Below, piece after piece: positions 1 to 9,060 of a stretch of DNA of 21,792 nucleotides. Origin of the DNA: JAVVHH01 sp050954595 (GTDB lineage: Bacteria > Pseudomonadota > Alphaproteobacteria > Acetobacterales > Acetobacteraceae); contig JBPBQE010000541.1 of assembly GCA_050954595.1 (NCBI GenBank), positions 1 through 21,792 of the forward strand, read 5' to 3'. The position numbers were made by a program, and so were the translations under genes. The notes under the pieces are model-generated. The model searched no databases. It was not told where the DNA came from and saw only the letters and a program-made list of their open reading frames with translations. Numbering within the stretch: position 1 is the first letter of the stretch; each line of letters opens with the position of its first letter.

Positions 1-409
1 AGCCCGTCGCAAGCTAACCATATTGCAGGTGTCCAAGCTAATGCTAGGATCTCATCCGTTATAGTTTTTAATTACTTTATGATTTATTATCTTCGGATCT
101 GCTAGTGTCCGACTCCAAAATCGCCGCTGGCGGTTATGAATGTTCTTGATAAAGCACAAAACCTCTAAGCGCGCCTGTCATGTTTAGGTCCGCGTCCGAG
201 CACTCGAGGTAAGTAGCTAAAGGTCTGAGGTTGAGCGCAAAAACTCGTCTAGCTGGTCTTGGTGAACGTCCGTGTCAGAGTTCGCCGATTAGCCAGTCTA
301 CGTCAGCAGTGAGGTCGAAAGCTGCCATATTACCAATGATTTTTAGCCACTGCGGTTACCGGGTGAGATCGTGAGGTGAGCATCTAACTCCGAACGCCGG
401 GCTGCCTTG
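1..409. other. AT-richer gene-free stretch downstream of ureE
   Basis: This stretch is clearly richer in A and T than the rest of the window, most strongly over about the first 110 bases, and holds no intact reading frame of useful length. I see no tRNA, rRNA or CRISPR pattern. The only protein-like trace is a broken short frame on the minus strand (217-328, listed separately). In many urease operons ureF and ureG would follow ureE here; no trace of either is visible. It may be a recombination scar or an intergenic region leading to genes outside the window. Confidence 0.6.
217..328 (-). pseudogene. possible frameshifted small acidic ORF
   Basis: An ATG at 328 opens 17 codons (MAAFDLTADVDWLIGEL) that end in TGA at 275-277. 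Removing one T just before that stop lets the reading continue as DTDVHQDQLDEFLRSTSDL to a TAG at 217-219. Joined, this would be a very acidic peptide of about 36 residues with natural-looking composition, unlike a random frame. No strong ribosome binding site precedes the ATG, and I recognise no family. It could be a recently broken small gene, the tail of a decayed larger gene, or chance. Confidence 0.2.
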
Positions 410-865
410 TCAATCGTCGTGGGCGTGCCCGTGACCGCCTGCGTAGGCTCCGGCTTCAGGGTCGAAGGGAGCGTCGATCGGGTGGGCATGGCCGCCGAGG
501 CCGTGGACCATTTCTTCTATGACGTGGTCGGCGCGGATGCGGATGCGGTCGCCCAATAATTGAACCGGCAGGTGGCGGTTGCCGAGGTGCCAGGCGATGC
601 GGACCAGTTCGGCCGGGCCGTGGGCGTGGATTTCGAGCAGCTTTTCGGGGGCGGCGACGACGCGGACCATGCGGCCGTCCGCCAATGCCAGGCCGTCGCC
701 GTCGCGTAGGCGCACCGCTTGTGGCAGGTCGAGGAGGATTTCGGTGCCGGAGGCCGTGGTGAGCACGTGGCGGCGCCGGTAGCGGCGGTCGAAGTCGATC
801 AGCACGGTGTCGTCCACCGTGCCGCTCCAACTGCCGGTCGAATACAGCGCGTCGACGTGAATCAT
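410..865 (-). CDS. ureE: urease accessory protein UreE (nickel chaperone)
   Basis: UreE is the cytoplasmic metallochaperone that hands nickel to the urease activation complex (UreD-UreF-UreG bound to apo-urease). The 151-residue product shows the family pattern: an N-terminal beta-rich domain, then the conserved WHLGNRHLP segment (about residues 92-100), the DHVIEEMVHGLG segment, and a histidine-rich C-terminus (GGHGHAHDD) that binds extra nickel. The ATG at 863-865 overlaps the stop of the upstream EcsC-family gene in an ATGA, so the two are probably translationally coupled. It is the last urease gene in the window; ureF and ureG, which often follow, are not seen. Confidence 0.93.
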   Translation of the reverse strand: MIHVDALYSTGSWSGTVDDTVLIDFDRRYRRRHVLTTASGTEILLDLPQAVRLRDGDGLALADGRMVRVVAAPEKLLEIHAHGPAELVRIAWHLGNRHLPVQLLGDRIRIRADHVIEEMVHGLGGHAHPIDAPFDPEAGAYAGGHGHAHDD

Positions 866-1512
866 GTTTGCGGTCCCGGTAGTTGCAGCGGCGCCGGGTC
901 GGCCGGTGCTAGCGCGGGGGGCGGTTTGGCGACGAATACTCGCTTGGCCATGCGTCCTACCACCCGCGTGCTGGCGGCATCGACGCCGCCGCCGATGATT
1001 CCGCCTAGGAACGGCACCACTTTGGTCAGGTTGACTGCGCCGGTGGCGCCGAAGCGCAGTAGCAAGCGGGACAGCACCGTTTGCGTCAGCTTCTGCAGCA
1101 CGGCCGGGGCGATGCGGGTGCCGATGCGGACGCCGGCATCGCGGATCGCGTCCAGCGCGGCGTTGCCGAGCAGGCAGGCGAACACGAACGCCTTTACCTC
1201 GTCGCTGTTCACGTCGTAGCCGCGCGCGGCGGCGATCTTGGCGATGAGCCGCATCTGGACCGCGGCGGTGCCCAGGAAGCTCGCGGGTAGCGCGACCGGG
1301 AGGGTGAGGATGCCGCCCATGTTGGTGATGAAGCCGGCGGCGCCGGCCTGGGTGGTGGCGACGCGGATCCAGTGGTCGATGTCGCGCTCGCCGCCGGACG
1401 GCACCACCGCGGTGGTGAGATCGCCGGCGACGCGGCTGTAGAGCCAGTCTAGCCCTTCGGCCAGGATCGAGCGGCCAGGGGTGGTCGGATCGGGGGTGGT
1501 TAGGTTGGGCAC
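862..1512 (-). CDS. EcsC family protein embedded in the urease operon
   Basis: The 216-residue product matches the EcsC family, alpha-helical proteins of unknown biochemical role named after a gene in the Bacillus ecs ABC-transporter locus. The recognisable part is residues about 55-135: GFITNMGGILTLPVALPASF followed by VQMRLIAKIAAARGYD and a helical hydrophobic stretch (VFACLLGNAAL), then a glycine-rich hydrophobic segment (PFLGGIIGGG). The gene starts with GTG (1510-1512), two bases after the ureC stop, and its stop overlaps the ureE start. It is therefore built into the urease transcription unit, although EcsC is not a known urease accessory factor. A membrane-associated role is plausible but not shown. 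Confidence 0.8.
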   Translation of the reverse strand: MPNLTTPDPTTPGRSILAEGLDWLYSRVAGDLTTAVVPSGGERDIDHWIRVATTQAGAAGFITNMGGILTLPVALPASFLGTAAVQMRLIAKIAAARGYDVNSDEVKAFVFACLLGNAALDAIRDAGVRIGTRIAPAVLQKLTQTVLSRLLLRFGATGAVNLTKVVPFLGGIIGGGVDAASTRVVGRMAKRVFVAKPPPALAPADPAPLQLPGPQT

Positions 1513-1514
1513 GG

Positions 1515-3217
<1,703 letters not shown>

Positions 3218-3221
<4 letters not shown>

Positions 3222-3538
3222 TCGAGGGCTCCCATTACGTCGCCGCGGAAGCCGAAGACGACCCGGTTGCCGCGGAAGGGGATCAGGGTGACGTCGCGGG
3301 ACTGGCCGGGCTCGAAGCGGATGGCGGTGCCGGCGGCGATGTCGAGACGTTGGCCGCGGGCGGCGACCCGGTCGAAGTGCAGGGCCGGGTTGGCTTCGGC
3401 GAAGTGGTAGTGACTGCCGACCTGGACGGGGCGGTCGCCGGTGTTGGCGACGGTGAGCGTGGTCGTTGGCAGACCGACGTTCAGCTCGATGTCGCCCGCG
3501 GCGGTGATGACCTCGCCGGGGATCATCGGCCCCGTCAT
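3218..3538 (-). CDS. ureB: urease subunit beta UreB
   Basis: UreB is the small beta structural subunit of the (UreABC)3 enzyme. The 106-residue product shows the family signature almost end to end: MIPGEVITAAGDIELN at the N-terminus, NTGDRPVQVGSHYHF (about residues 31-47), and a GQSRDVTLIPFRGNRVVFGF segment near the C-terminus. It is a separate gene rather than fused to UreA, as usual in proteobacteria. The start at 3538 overlaps the ureA stop and its own stop overlaps the ureC start, both as four-base ATGA overlaps, which favours balanced synthesis of the three subunits. Confidence 0.97.
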
Positions 3539-3837
3539 CGGATCGGCTCGTGGACGGTGACGAGCTTGGTGCCGTCAGGGAAGGTCGCTTCGACCTGGAC
3601 GTCGTGGATCATTTCGGCGATTCCCTCCATCACCTGCGCTCGCGTGATCACGTGGGCGCCGGCTTCCATGAGGTCGGCGACGGAGCGTCCGTCGCGTGCG
3701 CCCTCGACCACGAAATCGGAGATCAGCGCCACCGCTTCCGGATGGTTCAGCTTCACGCCGCGCTCGAGCCGGCGACGGGCGACCGTGGCGGCCATGGCTA
3801 TCAGAAGCTTGTCCTTCTCACGCGGCGTCAGATTCAT
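3535..3837 (-). CDS. ureA: urease subunit gamma UreA
   Basis: UreA is the smallest structural subunit of urease. The product has exactly 100 residues, the standard length, beginning MNLTPREKDKLLIAMAA and including RRRLERGVKLNHPEAVALI, then the segment around residues 69-83 (ITRAQVMEGIAEMIHDVQ) and the C-terminal FPDGTKLVTVHEPI. It starts 21 bases after the ureD stop, with a purine-rich ribosome binding site (GGAGAGACG on the minus strand) just upstream, and its stop overlaps the ureB start. It is the first of the three coupled structural genes. Confidence 0.98.
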   Translation of the reverse strand: MNLTPREKDKLLIAMAATVARRRLERGVKLNHPEAVALISDFVVEGARDGRSVADLMEAGAHVITRAQVMEGIAEMIHDVQVEATFPDGTKLVTVHEPIR

Positions 3838-3858
3838 CGTCTCTCCGAGAAGGGGGTT

Positions 3859-4662
3859 TCAACATAACCAGACGCGGGGCAATGGCCGCCCTTCGCGCAA
3901 CGCCGCCAACCCTGCCACGGTCGCCGCGCGCAGGCACGCGCCATCTTTCGCGACGATGCGCGCCACCAGCAGGCCATCCCAGGCCGATGCCCCGGCATCG
4001 AACGGCGCCAGCGCCGTTCGCACCGACTCGACCCGCGCCTCGGCTTGCGGCGCCACCAGCAATAGGGTCGCCACCGCGCAGGAGCCGGCGCCAACCGCGC
4101 GCCGCGCCAGTGCCGCGGCAACGTCGCCGGTGAGCCGGATCCGATCGTGGAGCAGCAGCCGCCCGGCCCGGCGGATTTCGATCAGGTCGTCGATTGCCGC
4201 CTGCCGCACCGTCTCGCCCATCGCGGTCCGCCCGAAGACGAGGCTCTCGACGCCGAGGAACCAGCCATCCGCGGCGACGTCGACGGTCAGTCGGCGCCGT
4301 AGTGCGCAGCCATCGAACAGGATCGTTTCCTGCGGCAACCATTCGAGGGCCGCACCGGCACGGACCGCGACGGTGTTCTCGACGGTGGCGATGCTGCCGG
4401 GGAGCGCGCGATAGAAGCGTTCCGCGGCTTGCGACGCCACGGTGACCGCAGTGTCCGCACCGGCGACAATGGCGGTTTGGAGCCGATCGCCACCGGCGAC
4501 ACCGCCGGCGCTATTAAGGGTGACGGCACCGGGCCAGGCGCCGGCCTCCAATCTGGGGAAGCGCGCCTTGAGGCAGCCATCCTGGCGCAAACGGTCGAGG
4601 ACGCTAGCGCCGTCCCGCGTCTTGAAGTCGAGCCGTAACTCGCCCCGTGCGCGCTGATGCAT
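3859..4662 (-). CDS. ureD: urease accessory protein UreD (UreH)
   Basis: UreD binds apo-urease and recruits UreF and UreG so that nickel can reach the active site. The 267-residue product has the family landmarks LNSAGGVAGGDRL (about residues 50-62), ASQAAERFYRA (about 77-87), LEWLPQETILFDG (about 105-117) and SLVFGRTAMGE (about 140-150). The start at 4662 gives MHQRARGEL. The gene heads the urease block, with only 47 bases between it and the upstream protease stop, so its promoter lies in that short gap or in the protease gene. A six-base stem (4681-4686 with 4701-4706, loop 14) lies in the gap but has no U-run, so I do not call it a terminator. Confidence 0.95.
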   Translation of the reverse strand: MHQRARGELRLDFKTRDGASVLDRLRQDGCLKARFPRLEAGAWPGAVTLNSAGGVAGGDRLQTAIVAGADTAVTVASQAAERFYRALPGSIATVENTVAVRAGAALEWLPQETILFDGCALRRRLTVDVAADGWFLGVESLVFGRTAMGETVRQAAIDDLIEIRRAGRLLLHDRIRLTGDVAAALARRAVGAGSCAVATLLLVAPQAEARVESVRTALAPFDAGASAWDGLLVARIVAKDGACLRAATVAGLAALREGRPLPRVWLC

Positions 4663-4709
4663 GGCCCAGGGTGTTACACGGGCCCGTTATCCGCAGCAAT
4701 CGGGCCGGA

Positions 4710-5747
4710 TCAGGCGATCTTCGGCGCGTAGAAGGCGACGCCTTCGTAGACCATGTCAGGACGCGACGCGGTGATGCTGGCCCGCTCGCTGTCGCTAGCG
4801 GTGAAGAAATGCGTGCCGTCAGTCTTCTCGAAGAAGCGATACACCGCCGTGTCGCCCGCTTGGGCGGTCAGGTGTTCCTTGAACGAGCTCTGCTCCTGGA
4901 CCAGGTCGGGCCGGGTCGCGGTGATGCTTGCGACTTCCGCGGCGCTGGTGGTGAACAGGTGCGTGCCGGTACCCTTGTCGAAGAAACGGTAGACGGGGGA
5001 AGCGTTGGCATCGTCCGCATCGGAGGCAACCCCGGCCATGCCGAGGCCTTCATAGGCGAGGTCCGGCCGTGTCTTCATCAGGGCGTCGCGTTCGCTGGTG
5101 TCGCCGGTCAGGAACTGCGTGCCGTTGCTTTTGTCGAAGAAGCGGAACACCGGGACTTCGTTGGCGGATAGTATGACGGGAGTGATCGCCACCTGCGCCG
5201 GGGCGGCGACCGTGGCAGCGACGTTAACGGTGCCGTAAAGGTTCTGGATCCCGGCAATATCGGACGCGTTGAGGTTGCCGTTATTCGGGCCGAGGTAGGG
5301 ATACATGGTGGCGAGCGGGTCGGTGCTGTGGTCCAGGCCGAGAGCGTGGCCGAATTCATGCAGCATCGTTTCGTAAAGCGTGGTCGAGGTACCCGCATAG
5401 GTCGAACCGAGGCTGGTGCCGACGCTCTTGGCCGAAGGATCCTCCAGCATGATCACCGTGCCGGGGACAAAGGTTTCCCCGCTGGTCAACTGGTAGGAAT
5501 AGTCGGTCTCGCCGACCTGGCTGCCGCTGAACGTGCTCCAGCCGACGCGGATGTCGACGCCCGGGGTCGAATCCGACACCTCCTTGAACGTCAGATTGGA
5601 GACCTGCCCCCACCGTGCGACCGCAGCTTCGATGGTGGCACGGTGATCGGCGTCGATCGAACCGGAAATGTCGCCGCCGACATTGGCAAAGCTCCAGGTG
5701 ATGGTGGAGCTGCCCCATTTCGGTCCCTCGAGAGCGTAATCTGACAT
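4710..5747 (-). CDS. matrixin/serralysin-like zinc metalloprotease with DUF5648-type repeats
   Basis: This is a predicted zinc endopeptidase of the metzincin clan. Residues 130-140 read HEFGHALGLDH, the HExxHxxGxxH zinc motif, followed by a Met-turn (ATMYP, Met148) and the YG motif often seen after it (NLYG, 169-172). Residues 1-172 form the protease domain. After an alanine-rich linker come three copies of a repeat at about 200-237, 252-290 and 302-341, each with a [VF][FY]RFF[DE]K core, GT[HQ]xx[FL]T, then TRPD/SRPD and YEG. These resemble DUF5648 repeats, which are attached to many secreted bacterial proteins. No classical signal peptide is seen, so export by a type I route with a C-terminal signal is possible but not shown. 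The start is supported by GAGGAG nine bases upstream. Confidence 0.85.
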   Translation of the reverse strand: MSDYALEGPKWGSSTITWSFANVGGDISGSIDADHRATIEAAVARWGQVSNLTFKEVSDSTPGVDIRVGWSTFSGSQVGETDYSYQLTSGETFVPGTVIMLEDPSAKSVGTSLGSTYAGTSTTLYETMLHEFGHALGLDHSTDPLATMYPYLGPNNGNLNASDIAGIQNLYGTVNVAATVAAPAQVAITPVILSANEVPVFRFFDKSNGTQFLTGDTSERDALMKTRPDLAYEGLGMAGVASDADDANASPVYRFFDKGTGTHLFTTSAAEVASITATRPDLVQEQSSFKEHLTAQAGDTAVYRFFEKTDGTHFFTASDSERASITASRPDMVYEGVAFYAPKIA

Positions 5748-5873
5748 CGGTAGGCTCCTCAGCCACTGTCAGATGCTGACGGTGTGGCTGGTCACGGGGA
5801 TGAGATGCTGCGCCCGTTTTGGCTGCCTGAACCGCGTGTCTGGATCGGCGAGGACTGGTCACGGTCCCGCAAT

Positions 5874-5898
5874 CGTCGTTTCGCGGTTCGAAACGACG
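5874..5898. repeat. perfect 10-bp inverted repeat, possible operator
   Basis: CGTCGTTTCG (5874-5883), a five-base spacer CGGTT, then CGAAACGACG (5889-5898). The arms are perfectly complementary. The repeat sits about 127 bases upstream of the protease start and about 190 bases after the glycosyltransferase stop, with no U-run on either strand. That suits a protein-binding operator or an RNA hairpin in the protease leader better than an intrinsic terminator. Confidence 0.5.
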
Positions 5899-6048
5899 TC
5901 GATCAATTGTTCTGCGTAATGGGGCGCTCGCTTGAGCGGCTATTGGCTCGAGATTAGACGCGGGCGAGAGTTTCGCTGCGGCAGGCGCCCCTCCCTGGCG
6001 GGACTGGGGAACGCCTCTGCTCTAATCCGCTATCAACATAAACGGAGA

Positions 6049-6072
6049 GTGGTTAACGGCGGGTTAAACCAC
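6049..6072 (-). terminator. terminator-like hairpin after the glycosyltransferase gene
   Basis: GTGGTTAAC (6049-6057) pairs with GTTAAACCAC (6063-6072) through nine base pairs with one bulged A and a five-base loop. It begins 16 bases beyond the stop codon of the minus-strand glycosyltransferase gene, where a terminator is expected. There is no strong U-run, so efficiency is uncertain. Confidence 0.45.
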
Positions 6073-6087
6073 CTCACCGAAATGCGA

Positions 6088-9006
6088 TCAGGTGAGAGAT
6101 TTCAGCGCAGAATATTGCATCGCAGCACGAGAGAACCGAGCCGTGGCAAAATCGGTCTGGGCCGCGGATTGTGCCATCCAGCGCGCGTCATCCCGCAGCA
6201 GCACTGCCAGTGCGGAGGCCAATGCTGCCGGGTCGTCATGGACGGGCACGAGGTTGGGCAGTTCGGTGATCCCCTGCGCGCCGACCGGCGTGGTCACCAC
6301 AGGTAGCCCGAAGCTCAGGGCCTCGACCACCTTGCCCTTGACCCCGGCGCCGAAGCGCAGCGGGATGATCGCCACCCGCGCTTGACCATACAGGGCGGCG
6401 AGTTCTGCCTCCGTGACGAAGCCGGTCACCTCGACCTGCGGCCCGGCCAGTGCCAGCACCGCCTCGGCCGGGTTGGCGCCGGCGAGAATCAACCGGACCG
6501 GGCCGATCTCGGCCACCAGCCGTGGCATGATCTCCCGCACCAGCCATTCCGCCGCGTCCACGTTGGTCGACCGGGCGAAGCCGGCGACGAACAACAACAG
6601 CCGCTTCGCCGGCGGGGCGGTCCGCGGCGGCGCGATCTCGAAGCAGAACGGCACCACCGCCACCGCCGTAATCCCCGGCTCCAGCGTTCTGGCGACCTGC
6701 GCCTCCTCGTCGGACAGGTAGATCACCGTGTCGAACGAGCGCCACATGCGGCGCTCCAGGCGCTCCATACAGTCGGCAGCGGCCAGCAGCGTCGCATCGC
6801 CGAGCGCCTCCGCCTCGCTGCGCATGCGGGCGAAGTGCAGGTCGTGACCGTAGTAGCTCAACCGCGCCGTCGTCCGCCGCAGCAGCGGGCCGACCATGTT
6901 GGCCGCCGTCTCAGGCCGGGCGACCACCACGTGGTCCAGCGTCGGCCCGTCGCGCTCAAGCCAGCGCACGAACTCCTCGCCACCGCGCTGATCGATGACC
7001 TCGATGCCCATGGCTTCCATCGCGGGCGTGTAAACCGGGTCGTAGGCCTGGTTCTCGGGCCAGAACTTCACGACCCATCCCGCGTCCAGCAGCCCCTGCA
7101 TGAACGCCAGCAGCGCCAGCGATCCGGCGTCCCGGTCCGGCATCGGCGGGTAGTGATCGATCACCAGGACCACGGTACGGTGCTTGGCCCGGTCTCGCGC
7201 GCGCAGTAGCTGCGTGGCGCGCGGGTAATGGTCGCGCTGCAGCACGTCGAGCCAGCGTTCGGTCATCTTGGCCATGTTGACGGCCTGGTAGGCCTTGATG
7301 CCCGAGCTATGGTCCGTGCCGTGCGACATGCCCTCGTGATGCACGACGACGGAGCGGGGCGCGTAGAGCACCTTCTGCCCGGCGGCGCGCAGGCGGAAGG
7401 CCAGGTCGCTATCCTCGCAATAGGCGGGGAGAAAGGCTTCGTCGAAGCCGTTCATCTGCTCAAAGGCGGTGCAGCGGATCATGATGGAGGCGCCGGAACA
7501 GTAATCGGCCTCGCGGACGTAGTTGTATTCGGGGCTCGCCGGGTCGAAGCCGCGCCCATAATTCCAGGCATTGCCGTCATCCCACAGGATGCCGCCGGCC
7601 TCCTGCAGCGTGCCGTTCGGGAACAGCAGTTTCGAGCCGACCATCGCCGCGTCCGGCCGGGACTCCAGCACGTCGACCAGGGCGTCGACCGCGCCAGGCC
7701 GGAGTTCGGTGTCGTTGTTGAGGAAATGGATGTAGCGGCCGCGGGCAAGCCCGGCGGCCATGTTGCAGCTACGCAGGAAGCCGAGGTTCTCCGGGTTGTG
7801 CACGAGACGGACCCCGGCGGCCTCGGCCAGCGTGTTGAATGCATCCAGCGCCGGTTCAGGAGGCGCGGCGTCGTCGACCCGGATGATCTCGAGCGGGGTC
7901 GCCGGCGGCGCAGCTTCGAGCGAGCGGAGGCAGCCGAGGGTCATCGCCGGCTGGCCGTAAGTCGAGATGACGATCGAGACCACCGGCGTGTCCGACAGCG
8001 TGAGGGCGAGCGCGCGCTCGACCGGAGACGGCGAGACAGCGAGCGGCGCCTCGACAGGAGGCAGTGCCGCCGGTTCCTGGACGAGCTGAACTTGGCGGCC
8101 ACCCCGAAGCGACGCGGCCCAGCGCAGCAATCGCAGCACTCGCCGCGCAATCTTCGCCAGACCCGGCGCGCGACGCCCCATCGCGCGCAGCGGCTGCATG
8201 ACGCGCCACAACGTGCTCGCGCGCATCGTGTTCAACTCGCCGACCGCCCGATGCATCGCCGCCACGGCCTCGTGCATCGCCGCGATCGCCTCGCGCTGGC
8301 CGTTGACCTCCTGGATCAGCCGGTCCTCGAGGCGGCCGATCTCGTGCAGCCGCTCCGTCGCTACCGCCGTGGCCGTGCGCGCCTCGGCGTAGCTGGACAG
8401 GACCTGGGCGCGTAGCTGGCGAACCTCGCGCTGGCCCGGCACCGGAGCGCGTTGGACCGTCGCCGGCGCGTCGGGGACCGGCCGGATCTCGGTCGGCAAT
8501 GTCGCGTCCGAGACGGCGAGAAGGACGGTTGTGCCACGGTCGACGATTGCGGCTTCGGCGAAGTGCCGGCGAGTTGAAGCCTCGGACTCCAGCGGCACAG
8601 CGATGAGCGCAAGGCCGCCGGGGCGCAGGACGCGGCGGATTTCGACCAGGCATTGATCCTGATCGGTCGCCGGAGCCGTAAAGGCGAGGACGAGATCGAC
8701 GCTCGCGCTGGCCACCGGCAACGCCGCCGGGTCGCCTTGGACGAAGCGGAGGTTCGCCGGCCAGGTTTCGTCGGACGGCGCATCGCCGACCCCGATCACG
8801 GAGCGGGCCGACCGCGCCAGCAGTGCCGCCCCGAACCCGGCGCCGGATGCGACGTCCAGCACGTCACGGTCGGCTGCCAATGCCGTTGCGAGCCAATAGC
8901 GCGACAGTTCCGACAAAGGCTTGCTTCCAAAAAGATGCTTCCGTTTCCTGTATCGGACCAGCCCGGGCGCATCAACCTGACGCCGAATTGCGCGCGGGCG
9001 CGGCAA
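6088..9006 (-). CDS. three-domain methyltransferase / GT2 / GT4 glycosyltransferase
   Basis: This 972-residue protein joins three catalytic modules of the sort used in O-antigen or capsule assembly. Residues about 35-170 form a SAM-dependent methyltransferase (VLDVASGAGFGAALLA at 49-64; LRPGGLALIAVPLE at 127-140). Residues about 190-265 are a likely coiled coil. Residues about 343-570 form a family 2 glycosyltransferase (VSIVISTYGQPAMTLGCL, VDD at 378-380, FLNNDTELRPGAVDAL, and the acceptor motif YCEDSDLAFRLR near 529-540). Residues about 610-970 form a GT4-like GT-B domain (FVAGFARSTNVDAAEWLV and a C-terminal GAGVKGKVVEALSFGLPVV block with its Glu). The start is uncertain: a TTG at 9006 is the first in-frame candidate after an upstream stop. 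No neighbouring glycan genes are seen. Confidence 0.85.
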   Translation of the reverse strand: MPRPRAIRRQVDAPGLVRYRKRKHLFGSKPLSELSRYWLATALAADRDVLDVASGAGFGAALLARSARSVIGVGDAPSDETWPANLRFVQGDPAALPVASASVDLVLAFTAPATDQDQCLVEIRRVLRPGGLALIAVPLESEASTRRHFAEAAIVDRGTTVLLAVSDATLPTEIRPVPDAPATVQRAPVPGQREVRQLRAQVLSSYAEARTATAVATERLHEIGRLEDRLIQEVNGQREAIAAMHEAVAAMHRAVGELNTMRASTLWRVMQPLRAMGRRAPGLAKIARRVLRLLRWAASLRGGRQVQLVQEPAALPPVEAPLAVSPSPVERALALTLSDTPVVSIVISTYGQPAMTLGCLRSLEAAPPATPLEIIRVDDAAPPEPALDAFNTLAEAAGVRLVHNPENLGFLRSCNMAAGLARGRYIHFLNNDTELRPGAVDALVDVLESRPDAAMVGSKLLFPNGTLQEAGGILWDDGNAWNYGRGFDPASPEYNYVREADYCSGASIMIRCTAFEQMNGFDEAFLPAYCEDSDLAFRLRAAGQKVLYAPRSVVVHHEGMSHGTDHSSGIKAYQAVNMAKMTERWLDVLQRDHYPRATQLLRARDRAKHRTVVLVIDHYPPMPDRDAGSLALLAFMQGLLDAGWVVKFWPENQAYDPVYTPAMEAMGIEVIDQRGGEEFVRWLERDGPTLDHVVVARPETAANMVGPLLRRTTARLSYYGHDLHFARMRSEAEALGDATLLAAADCMERLERRMWRSFDTVIYLSDEEAQVARTLEPGITAVAVVPFCFEIAPPRTAPPAKRLLLFVAGFARSTNVDAAEWLVREIMPRLVAEIGPVRLILAGANPAEAVLALAGPQVEVTGFVTEAELAALYGQARVAIIPLRFGAGVKGKVVEALSFGLPVVTTPVGAQGITELPNLVPVHDDPAALASALAVLLRDDARWMAQSAAQTDFATARFSRAAMQYSALKSLT

Positions 9007-9060
9007 CCCTTCTGCCCCGCTCAGCCGTTAACCCGACCTGTCGTTCAGCGGAGCCGTCCG

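Larger units (their letters stand above)
5748..6087. promoter_or_regulatory. 340-base intergenic region upstream of the protease gene
   Basis: This lies between the stop of the glycosyltransferase gene and the start of the protease gene, both on the minus strand, and should hold the protease promoter. I see no coding region of its own. It contains a perfect 10-bp inverted repeat (5874-5898), a short palindrome GTCAGatgCTGAC (5768-5780), a direct repeat CTGGTCACGG (5788-5797 and 5855-5864) and a terminator-like hairpin next to the glycosyltransferase stop (6049-6072). No clear -35/-10 pair could be fixed by eye. Confidence 0.5.

Noticed and set aside
4679..4706. Stem GGCCCG/CGGGCC between the protease and ureD as a terminator
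   Set aside because: Only six base pairs, a 14-base loop and no U-run; too weak to call.
5932..6306. Plus-strand frame of 124 codons across the intergenic region and the glycosyltransferase 3' end
   Set aside because: Runs antisense into a well-supported gene, has no ribosome binding site and no recognisable features.
8653..9060. N-terminal extension of the Rieske-FAD protein
   Set aside because: The extra codons lie on the antisense of the glycosyltransferase start, and the Rieske domain starts normally from the ATG at 9061.
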